The translations under genes and the position numbers were made by a program. A DNA stretch of 41,042 bases from a virus: positions 1 to 41,042 of IMG/VR virus record IMGVR_UViG_3300007074_000026; one strand, given 5' to 3'. A model generated the notes under the pieces. It was given only the letters and a program-made list of their open reading frames with translations, made no database searches and was not told where the DNA came from. Of this stretch, positions 1 to 6,108 are shown piece after piece (positions within the stretch are counted from its first letter, which is position 1; the number at the start of each line of letters is the position of its first letter).

Positions 1-29
1 AAACATAAAGTATAGAAAGGAATCTTTAC

Positions 30-281
30 ATGACAAGTAAAACAATAACCCCAAACAAAGAATGGCCACATCCTGATCAATTAGTATCTACTACGCATCT
101 TCAAAAATTAACCGATCTTAGTCAAAGGTTTTGGGAAGCCAGACGGATCAGTGGAGATACCCCACCATATATTCGTATAAGCGGTCGTGCCATTCGGTAT
201 CGCTGGAAAGATGTTGTTCAATGGTTAGACAACAGAAAACGTTTAAACACTTCAGATAAAGGGGTTTCAAACGATGAATAA
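30..281 (+). CDS. AlpA/excisionase-like helix-turn-helix regulator
   Basis: Small (83 aa) probable DNA-binding protein. The order LVSTTHLQKLTDLS, then an Arg-rich turn, then YIRISGRAIRYRWKDVVQWL fits the AlpA/excisionase winged-helix fold, in which the last segment is the wing followed by the closing helix. Members of this family act as transcriptional activators or recombination directionality factors; which applies here cannot be seen. The start is supported by an AAAGGA Shine-Dalgarno about 8 nt upstream. The stop overlaps the start of the next gene (ATGAATAA), so the two are translationally coupled. A second protein with a similar domain is encoded at 40464-40973, and the two would be near neighbours if the window is circular. 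Confidence 0.65.
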   Translation: MTSKTITPNKEWPHPDQLVSTTHLQKLTDLSQRFWEARRISGDTPPYIRISGRAIRYRWKDVVQWLDNRKRLNTSDKGVSNDE

Positions 282-453
282 ATATAAACTTCTTAATAAT
301 CAACTATTGTCCAATAGTTATAGTTTAATTCCTACATGGCTTCCCTATGGACGCTGGCATGGGAGGTTATATTTTGCTCTCAATCCCACAAGACCCGATA
401 ATCATATAGGCTCCTTTTATGTTGATAAAGAAAAAGGAACCTGGATTTTATAA
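274..453 (+). pseudogene. N-terminal remnant of a phage primase (toprim/helicase type)
   Basis: A 59-residue reading frame starting inside the stop of the upstream gene. The stretch PTWLPYGRWHGRLYFALNPT, then DNHIGSFYVDKEKGTW, matches the opening of phage DNA primases. There, a WLPGGR...Y..NPTR...GSF.V...G.W segment precedes the catalytic domain. Here translation ends at TAA (451-453), exactly where the primase would continue, and no toprim or helicase domain is found anywhere in the window. It is therefore either a decayed primase or a stand-alone small protein that kept only this domain. The convergent holin gene begins 40 nt downstream, leaving no room for the missing part. The family call is by pattern only. 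Confidence 0.5.
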
Positions 454-492
454 GAAAATAAACTATGGCTTAGTATTTTGACTTACTTCGCC

Positions 493-999
493 CTAAATAT
501 CTGTATTTGATCGTGAATCAAGAACAGAAGAACCATAATAATAATTAACAATACCTACCCAGGCAGTCCCTAAACTACCTACCATAATATTAAGAATATT
601 TTTAACATCATTATCTATATCTACAAATAATAGTAAACTTAATAAGCTAAAAAATCCGCCTGTTATAATAAAGGTTAACCAAGTCTGTGTGCTATCATTC
701 CTTTTTATTTCATTTTCACGAGCATTTTTAACATCTTGATATCTTAATTGTTCTTCTTGAATATCAAGTTTCTTCATCTCTTTCTTGAAATTCAATTCAG
801 CATCTTTTATCTTCTGAAGATTCTCAAGATTGTTAGTAAGACCAGAAGTAATCTTCTTGCGGGTAGCTTCCGAGTTCATCGTTATACTATCAATACCTAA
901 AGCGTCTGTTATAAATTTAGTTGCTATGCCTCCTAAAGGACCACCTAAGGCAGTTCCTAAAACAGGTGCAATACTTTTAACTATATTTTCCCAGCTCAT
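493..999 (-). CDS. Holin, 3TM gene-transfer-agent type
   Basis: A 168-aa membrane protein with a hydrophobic Gly/Ala-rich N-terminus (IAPVLGTALGGPLGGIATKF). A long charged amphipathic helix follows (about residues 55-100, rich in K/E/Q, ending RYQDVKNARENEIKRND). Two C-terminal membrane segments come next (about 107-125 and 134-155). This order, including the QEEQLRYQD...R...RND run before the last membrane pair, is that of the 3TM holin family first described for alphaproteobacterial gene transfer agents. It should make inner-membrane holes at lysis. Its start lies 2 nt from the endolysin stop on the same strand, so the pair is a lysis cassette, with the endolysin transcribed first. Confidence 0.75.
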   Translation of the reverse strand: MSWENIVKSIAPVLGTALGGPLGGIATKFITDALGIDSITMNSEATRKKITSGLTNNLENLQKIKDAELNFKKEMKKLDIQEEQLRYQDVKNARENEIKRNDSTQTWLTFIITGGFFSLLSLLLFVDIDNDVKNILNIMVGSLGTAWVGIVNYYYGSSVLDSRSNTDI

Positions 1000-1000
1000 T

Positions 1001-1564
1001 CTAATCTTTTTTCACGAGTTCAATATGCATTAAGTCATTTAATTTTTGATCTTTTGTTCCAAAATCCCCATTCCAATCTCCTCCGGACCTTAATTTTATT
1101 CCAAGAGTTAAGCCAATCGCTATAAATAACCCTATAGCCATATAGTACGCCCCATCATCAGTATCATTATATTTCCCCTGGATAATTAAGGAAAAATGGA
1201 AAGCTTCAGATGGGGTCTTATTGTGCTTGCTTTTCGGCCATTTAAGGGTACTTTTCCCTTCCGAAAAATATTTGTTCTGAAGTACTTCACCACGTGTACT
1301 TTCAATTATTGCAAAATCTACTACGCCAAGATTCAATACTTTTCTAATGACCTTTTGAAGATCAGGATGTAATTTTTCAATATGTTTTTCTGAAGAAGAA
1401 GAGAAATGGAATTTTTTTGGCATCTTGCTTACTATCTTTTTATTAGGAATTAAAAGGTTTTCTTTATCTTTTCTATATTTCTCATTTTTATACAATAATT
1501 CTAAAGTAGGGCAATAAATTCTACCTTTAAATAAACATTTAATTAAATCATGAAAAATACTCAT
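1001..1564 (-). CDS. Endolysin, M15 family L-alanyl-D-glutamate peptidase with altered metal ligand
   Basis: A 187-aa cell-wall peptidase of the M15C/VanY-like type. Seen in order: SEKHIEKLHPDLQ (about 58-70), VVDFAIIESTRGEVLQ (81-96), SKHN (112-115), GIKLRSGGDWNGD (155-167) and NDLMHIEL (176-183). These are the family landmarks. His114 and His180 are the expected zinc ligands and Asp177 the usual catalytic acid. The third ligand, normally the Asp of an A-V-D motif, is His123 here (AFHF). The start at 1564 (MSIFHDL) is chosen because GGAAAGAAG lies just upstream; a longer reading would run through the tRNA-like element. No signal peptide is seen, so it depends on the adjacent holin. If the His is not a functional ligand the enzyme could be weak or inactive. 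Confidence 0.75.
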   Translation of the reverse strand: MSIFHDLIKCLFKGRIYCPTLELLYKNEKYRKDKENLLIPNKKIVSKMPKKFHFSSSSEKHIEKLHPDLQKVIRKVLNLGVVDFAIIESTRGEVLQNKYFSEGKSTLKWPKSKHNKTPSEAFHFSLIIQGKYNDTDDGAYYMAIGLFIAIGLTLGIKLRSGGDWNGDFGTKDQKLNDLMHIELVKKD

Positions 1565-1584
1565 CTTCTTTCCTTTTATTAAAG

Positions 1585-1657
1585 TGAGAAAGGTGGGATT
1601 TGAACCCACAACCACTCTATTGTATCAGAGTCTCTACCAGACTTGAGTTACTTTCTC
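1585..1657 (-). tRNA. tRNA-like element with aberrant anticodon loop
   Basis: A 73-nt cloverleaf reads on the minus strand. It has a perfect 7-bp acceptor stem (GAGAAAG/CTTTCTC), a D arm with GG in the loop (3-bp CTC/GAG stem) and a perfect T arm (GTGGG-TTCAAAT-CCCAC). CCA is not encoded. The anticodon arm is odd: ACTCT pairs with AGAGT around an 8-nt loop, GATACAAT. The alternative is a G-U closed 6-nt loop, ATACAA. A standard 7-nt loop with U33 cannot be drawn, and bases between the D and anticodon stems are missing. Possible readings are UAC (Val) or an expanded-loop tRNA. It could be a decaying tRNA or a genuine unusual one. It lies between the endolysin and a hypothetical gene on the same strand. 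Confidence 0.6.
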
Positions 1658-1662
1658 TTATT

Positions 1663-2073
1663 TTATTGGAAAATATGCATAACTTTTTGTGAAAAAGGGG
1701 GATGAATATGAAGATTCATTTCATGTATTTCCACAAAGTTTTCCCCTTTCCCTTTACGTTGAAAAAAAGTCATGGTAGGCGTACCGTTTTCATCCCATAC
1801 TTCAAATCTTTGCAGAACCCCAGCTAACCAATTTTCTATATACAATTTTCCTTTATTATTCCCAAATACTTCAATATGTTTTTGGATTTCTATAAATTTA
1901 TTCTGGAAATCTTTATATTCTTCTGTATTGCCTGTTTTAAAAGAAAACATCTTGTCATCAGGACATTTGAAAACATAAACATTGTATTTATCAGTTAAAG
2001 AAAAACCCGTAACTTTATGAAAATCTGAAAGATTCATAAAATCATTTTTTTCATTTTTCTTAATTATATTCAT
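1663..2073 (-). CDS. Hypothetical protein (136 aa)
   Basis: No family recognised. The protein is acidic to neutral, with mixed alpha/beta composition, no membrane segment and no signal peptide. Its N-terminus is Lys/Asn-rich and its C-terminus His-rich (EIHEMNLHIHPPF). The start is uncertain. The first ATG (2073) has only a weak upstream purine stretch, and an internal ATG at MNLSDF is equally plausible. It ends 6 nt before the tRNA-like element and reads in the same direction as the lysis genes, divergent from the chaperonin gene. Short opposite-strand frames inside it look like shadows because they lack RBSs. Confidence 0.5.
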   Translation of the reverse strand: MNIIKKNEKNDFMNLSDFHKVTGFSLTDKYNVYVFKCPDDKMFSFKTGNTEEYKDFQNKFIEIQKHIEVFGNNKGKLYIENWLAGVLQRFEVWDENGTPTMTFFQRKGKGENFVEIHEMNLHIHPPFSQKVMHIFQ

Positions 2074-2166
2074 ATTTAATTTTCATAACTTAATTAAGTG
2101 ATATAATATACTTTTAATAAAGTCAATTTGTATTATATTATACAAAAAAAATCAAAAAGGTTCCAA
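2074..2166 (+). promoter_or_regulatory. Divergent promoter region upstream of the chaperonin gene
   Basis: A 93-bp AT-rich gap between divergent genes. TATAAT occurs at 2102-2107 and could be a -10 box for rightward transcription, although no good -35 hexamer is spaced correctly from it. At 2128-2145 there is an imperfect inverted repeat (TTGTAT, 6-nt spacer, ATACAA) just before the Shine-Dalgarno AAAAAGG at 2154-2160. No CIRCE element, the usual groE heat-shock operator (TTAGCACTC with its inverted copy), is present. Confidence 0.35.
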
Positions 2167-3813
2167 ATGAAAAAAGTATTATTTAAAGAAGAAGCCCGTA
2201 AAGGACTTATTGAAGGTGTTGATATTATTGCTAATGCAGTAAAGTGTACACTTGGGCCGTCGGGTAAACACGTTGTGTATCGAAATAATAATATGCAGCC
2301 ATGTCGTATTACCAAAGATGGTGTGACAGTTGCGCGTTCAGTTAAGTTAACTAGCACTTTTCAAGATATGGGGGCATCCCTTGTAAGAGATGTTGCTGAA
2401 ATGACTTTAAAATTAGCAGGAGATGGAACAACTACCGCGACTATTCTGGCCCAAGCTCTTATTCATAAAGGATTAGACTATATTAAAAATAATAAATTCC
2501 GAACTACTCTATCGATGGAATCTGCCCTTACACAAATTTGTGACATTGTTATTGATGAAATTAATAAGGTTTCCAAAGATATTGATGGTGAAGAAGATAT
2601 TAAAAAAATTGCCTTAATTGCAAGTAACGCTGACAAAGAAATAGGCAGACTAATTGCTGAAGCAGTCGACAAAGTAGGAAAAGAAGGCGTTATAACTATT
2701 AGTGATAGTAAGGATTATTATTCAAGCTTGGAAATAAAAGAAGGGATGTCATTATCCACTGGGTATATGACACCAGCATTTATTACTGACATTAAGAAAA
2801 GAAGATGTGAATTGAAAAATGCATCTGTCTTATTATGTAATGGCAATCTGCCTCCTTTTCATCATATTTATCATATTTTAAAAAATATTATTGAAAACCA
2901 AACACCTTTATTAATTATGGCAAATAGTTTCACCGATGATGAATGTCAACGTGCTCTTATTAAAGCAATCCAAAAAAATGGGTTAAAAGCATGTATTGTG
3001 CAAACACCAGGAATCGCATCAGAACATGCAGGAATAATTGAAGACCTTGCATTCTTAACTGGGGCAGTTCCTATTGATGCGCACAAAGAAAAATATGCTA
3101 AAGGGATGAAGATTAAAGATCTTGGTAGCGCAGAATTTATAACTATTACGGCTGATGAAACTATCTTCAAGGTTACTCCTCAGGTATGTCCTATTAAGGA
3201 AACAGACCATTTTCAATCTATTCAAAGTCATCATGATAAATGCATGGATGATAATGAAAAAGAATTCTTAAAGAAACGAATGGCACGTTTAACAAATGGG
3301 ATTGCTGTTATTCACGTAGGAGGTACGACCGCTGTAGAAGTAATAGAAAGAAAAGATCGTGTAGAAGATGCGGTTTGTGCGACTAAAGCAGCTTTAGAAG
3401 GTGGTGTTTGCCCAGGTGGTGGTACAACCTTTATTCATGCATGTAAAGTTCTTGATGGTATGGACTTTAAAGACGAAAGTCTACAGGCGGCATCGATAAT
3501 TTTCAAAGAAGCGTTGCAAGAACCTTTGCGACAGATAATTAGAAACTGCGCATTGGACGAAGAAGAAACTATTGTTTCAGAGATTATTAATTCCAATGAA
3601 TTTGGAATGGGATTTAATGGAAGAACTGGCAAAGTAGAAAACTTATTAGAGTGCGGGGTTATCGATCCTACAAAAGTATTAGTAGTGGCTTTAAGCATTG
3701 CTACTTCTATTACATCTAATATTATTAATACAGATACTGCTATTGGGGAAGATCAAGAAGCATTAGATAAAATGCATGCATCGATGCCTATGATGATAAA
3801 AGAATTTAGTTAA
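2167..3813 (+). CDS. groL: Phage-encoded GroEL-type chaperonin
   Basis: A 548-aa group I chaperonin subunit of full family length; it should form a ring complex that folds proteins with ATP and a co-chaperonin. Equatorial nucleotide residues are kept: TLGPSG (28-33), TKDG with Asp51, AGDGTTTA with Asp86, and RVEDAVCATKAALEGG with Asp401, the equivalent of catalytic Asp398 in E. coli GroEL. The apical domain is much diverged: the usual PGFGDRRKAML segment reads PGIASEHAGII at 281-291. The C-terminal GGM tail is missing and the protein ends SMPMMIKEFS. The start at 2167 is set by AAAAAGG 6 nt upstream and by alignment with GroEL; the TTG at 2128 would add a poorly supported extension. It is monocistronic between divergent and convergent neighbours, and a GroES-like gene is 22 kb away. 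The divergence suggests phage-specific clients. Confidence 0.9.
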   Translation: MKKVLFKEEARKGLIEGVDIIANAVKCTLGPSGKHVVYRNNNMQPCRITKDGVTVARSVKLTSTFQDMGASLVRDVAEMTLKLAGDGTTTATILAQALIHKGLDYIKNNKFRTTLSMESALTQICDIVIDEINKVSKDIDGEEDIKKIALIASNADKEIGRLIAEAVDKVGKEGVITISDSKDYYSSLEIKEGMSLSTGYMTPAFITDIKKRRCELKNASVLLCNGNLPPFHHIYHILKNIIENQTPLLIMANSFTDDECQRALIKAIQKNGLKACIVQTPGIASEHAGIIEDLAFLTGAVPIDAHKEKYAKGMKIKDLGSAEFITITADETIFKVTPQVCPIKETDHFQSIQSHHDKCMDDNEKEFLKKRMARLTNGIAVIHVGGTTAVEVIERKDRVEDAVCATKAALEGGVCPGGGTTFIHACKVLDGMDFKDESLQAASIIFKEALQEPLRQIIRNCALDEEETIVSEIINSNEFGMGFNGRTGKVENLLECGVIDPTKVLVVALSIATSITSNIINTDTAIGEDQEALDKMHASMPMMIKEFS

Positions 3814-3870
3814 TATACATTAAGATTATCTTTAAGCGTATTAAGGATAATTATAAGATACGTTAGAATG

Positions 3871-3912
3871 GCGATTATGACTTATGTTTAGATAATATTA
3901 GGTTATAATCGC
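3871..3912. terminator. Possible bidirectional terminator between convergent genes
   Basis: GCGATTAT (3871-3878) pairs with ATAATCGC (3905-3912) across a 26-nt loop. It lies between the chaperonin stop (3813) and the stop of the convergent secreted-protein gene. A T-rich run (TTTCTTTTCCTC) follows on the plus strand. The long loop makes it a weak rho-independent terminator. Further short inverted repeats (ATTATC/GATAAT and CGTAT/ATACG) lie at about 3825-3863. Confidence 0.35.
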
Positions 3913-5525
3913 TATTTCTTTTCCTCTGCAGCCTGGACAGAATCAGATAAAGTTCTTAATTCTATACTTTTCACGCTATCATTATCACTCCCCAATGAAG
4001 ATGTACGTACCCAGCCAGAACGAGGTGCCGACGATACTTTTGCATCTGCATCGAATTCAGGACTTTCACTAAATGATGTTTCTGTCTTTGCTCCAGCAAC
4101 TCCACTTTTTATTAGACCAGATCTATAATATAGATAGTTATCTACTAATAAGGATGTATCAATGATACCCTCAAATCTTGCATTTCTTTTCCTTGAATAT
4201 GAATCAATAGATCTTAACCCATCTAACTTTAATAAACCTTCACTTCTGGAACCAGTACTGCTCATATTAAATACATTAAAAGTTAAGTAAGGAACCATAA
4301 AATCCCCTTTTAAACCCATCATATTAATTTCAGTAGGAATGAAAAGATGAATAAATACAAAATCACGTTCAGCTGGAACCGTTACTTTTGAAGATATTCT
4401 TACTTCTCTCTTGGTTTTTCCTGTTTGAATGCCCAATTGGCTAGGGTTTTTTGCAGCCAATGCTTCCAGCAAAGATTTCATTGCTTCTCTTGCAGGTATT
4501 TCCCCATCAGGTATCAGATTATATAATAAATCTTCTATTCTACGGTCAGTTCTTCTTATCAGAAATGCCTTTCTTCCAAAAAAATGATTAATATTTCCTG
4601 CTATATTAATCATAGGCCTTTCATATCTTTCTACTTTTATAATTCTAGATAATGTGCCAGAAGAAGATCCAATATCATCAGTCGAAATAACAGGTCTATG
4701 GAAGTAGAATATTAATTCTTTTCCACCACTAGTTACTTCCATACTGGGCATATATTTATGGGGGGATGAAGTTTCAGCTAAGCTAGATATATTTCCTAAT
4801 GCGTCGATAGTTTTTGTATATATATTATGCGGTAACTCGACAGGTGTTATTTCTTTGTATGTGTGATTAACTCCGCTATAACAAGCTTTACACCATAGTG
4901 ATACATGTTCACACAATTCTCTTGGTGCATTTCGTCGTGTTAATATCCCTGCCAACCAGCGCCAAATATCTTGCCCCAAGTTTCCAAGCATGACACCGGC
5001 TACGCCCATTGCAGTTATAGAAGTAACAGTTGAAGAATCTTGTAAGAATCTCCCATGTCCATCTATACCTGGTTCTTCTGTTTCAGAAAGAAGGAAATAA
5101 ATGGTTCCACCAACAATTGTCACAGCTGCAACTGAGGATATAAGACTATTTGAACAGACCTGTTTAGATGAATTTCTTCTAGATCTTGTAAAAGAAGGTA
5201 TTGTATCAACAATGCTAGGATTCTCATCCGCATCTTGTATCCCCATCATAGATGTCAGACCAAGGGCCCCAAAAGTTCTATTGTTTAATCCAGATAAAAG
5301 GTAGTGCGCACCGTTCTGGAATGACTCACAAAATCCTAATCTGGATATATTACGTTCTGACAAGGTTGGAATATTTCGTACAGGTCGACCACCCATTTCA
5401 GGATCCTCTTCATATTCAAGAAATTGGGATTCTGATGTTGACGGCGCCGAAGCGGCTTTCAATTCCCCACTAAGGTTAGATATAATTACTAACCATAAGA
5501 TGGATAATTTTAAATAAATTTTCAT
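3912..5525 (-). CDS. Secreted or membrane-associated protein of unknown function (537 aa)
   Basis: The N-terminus is a clear Sec signal peptide: MKIYLKLSILWLVIISNLSG, then ELKA-AS with a likely cleavage after Ala near residue 24. Two hydrophobic segments lie at about 130-147 (VAAVTIVGGTIYFLL) and 170-186 (ITAMGVAGVMLGNLG), followed by a Cys-containing region (CEHVSLWCKAC). The C-terminal half is beta-rich with a Ser-rich, acidic tail. No family is recognised. The start at 5525 is chosen because AGGTGAG lies 5 nt upstream of ATG. A phage gene with a signal peptide that is neither lysis nor virion-like may act on the host envelope, for example superinfection exclusion or lysogenic conversion; this is inference. 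It is isolated, with gaps on both sides. Confidence 0.7.
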   Translation of the reverse strand: MKIYLKLSILWLVIISNLSGELKAASAPSTSESQFLEYEEDPEMGGRPVRNIPTLSERNISRLGFCESFQNGAHYLLSGLNNRTFGALGLTSMMGIQDADENPSIVDTIPSFTRSRRNSSKQVCSNSLISSVAAVTIVGGTIYFLLSETEEPGIDGHGRFLQDSSTVTSITAMGVAGVMLGNLGQDIWRWLAGILTRRNAPRELCEHVSLWCKACYSGVNHTYKEITPVELPHNIYTKTIDALGNISSLAETSSPHKYMPSMEVTSGGKELIFYFHRPVISTDDIGSSSGTLSRIIKVERYERPMINIAGNINHFFGRKAFLIRRTDRRIEDLLYNLIPDGEIPAREAMKSLLEALAAKNPSQLGIQTGKTKREVRISSKVTVPAERDFVFIHLFIPTEINMMGLKGDFMVPYLTFNVFNMSSTGSRSEGLLKLDGLRSIDSYSRKRNARFEGIIDTSLLVDNYLYYRSGLIKSGVAGAKTETSFSESPEFDADAKVSSAPRSGWVRTSSLGSDNDSVKSIELRTLSDSVQAAEEKK

Positions 5526-5598
5526 TGTTCTCACCTAACTTATCTATTCTATTATTATATAGAAGAATTGGCGATTATGGGTAAAAATATGAGGAGAA

Positions 5599-5610
5599 TC
5601 GCCGCGGCGA
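5599..5610. repeat. 12-bp GC-rich perfect palindrome
   Basis: TCGCCGCGGCGA is a perfect palindrome and conspicuously GC-rich in this AT-rich sequence. It sits in the 97-bp gap between the secreted-protein gene and the rusA element. It could be a protein-binding site or a small stem; no further support is visible. Confidence 0.5.
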
Positions 5611-5622
5611 GTTTAAGAAACT

Positions 5623-6103
5623 TTATATACGTTCGGGGTTTTAGGAATTCTCAAATAATTTAAATATTTTCGCAATCACACCTGAGTTAGTTGGTTCATT
5701 ATCTAACCATTCTTGTGTATTTGAACGAATATTCTTATCATCTTCAATTATGTTATTCTGCACAAGAAAATCACTTAGACACTTTTCATAATTTGCACAG
5801 TCTCTTACTCTTCTATCCGGAACATAGAAAGAATAAATAACGGCTATACGCCCTGTTACTAAGGCTCTTTTCTGCAACCAAAGGTCCTTGGTGGCATCTT
5901 GAATCCATTTATTATATTTCTGTGATTTAATACGGGGATTTTTTGGATTCTTTGTATTGCTATAGGCTTGATTAATGCTTGGAGGCATACTTAAATGAAG
6001 AATTAGATCTGGAGACTGATTATTGTAGACAGACCCTATAATGGCTCTACCCTGCACATCTTTTACCATTTTTCTTAATTCCTAAAACCCCGAACGTATA
6101 TAA
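5623..6103. repeat. 27-bp perfect inverted repeats bracketing the rusA gene (possible gene cassette)
   Basis: The left arm, 5623-5649, begins TTATATACGTTCGGGG and ends TTAGGAATT. Its exact reverse complement is the right arm, 6077-6103. The 427 bp between them hold almost only the rusA-like gene. The gene's stop codon (5641-5643) lies in the left arm, and its putative Shine-Dalgarno (TAGGAA) lies in the right arm. Identity ends sharply at both sides of each arm. No clear target-site duplication is seen, although the arms end in TA-rich sequence. A transcript through both arms would form a long stem enclosing the open reading frame and hiding its RBS. Confidence 0.85.
5641..6069 (-). CDS. rusA: RusA-like Holliday junction resolvase
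   Basis: A 142-aa protein of the RusA family, a homodimeric endonuclease that cuts four-way junctions. Visible: MPPSINQAY (28-36), the substrate-loop start; VPDRRVRDCANYEKCLSDFL (83-102); and NNIIEDDKNI (105-114). Asp90, Lys96 and Asp110/111 fit the catalytic positions. The second Asp of the usual R-D-L-D-N motif is Ala92 here (RDCAN), a change at a position equivalent to a catalytic residue in E. coli RusA. The start ATG at 6069 has TAGGAA about 8-10 nt upstream, inside the inverted-repeat arm. It lies at the 3' end of the late operon rather than with the recombination genes at 38-40 kb, which supports its arrival as a cassette. Confidence 0.75.
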   Translation of the reverse strand: MVKDVQGRAIIGSVYNNQSPDLILHLSMPPSINQAYSNTKNPKNPRIKSQKYNKWIQDATKDLWLQKRALVTGRIAVIYSFYVPDRRVRDCANYEKCLSDFLVQNNIIEDDKNIRSNTQEWLDNEPTNSGVIAKIFKLFENS

Positions 6104-6108
6104 TATTC

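Noticed and set aside
1565-1615. N-terminal extension of the endolysin (MVVGSNP...)
   Set aside because: The extension is a translation of the T arm of the tRNA-like element; the ATG at 1564 has a proper SD.
2128-2166. N-terminal extension of the chaperonin from a TTG at 2128
   Set aside because: GroEL family alignment and the AAAAAGG Shine-Dalgarno both place the start at 2167; the extension covers the putative control hairpin.
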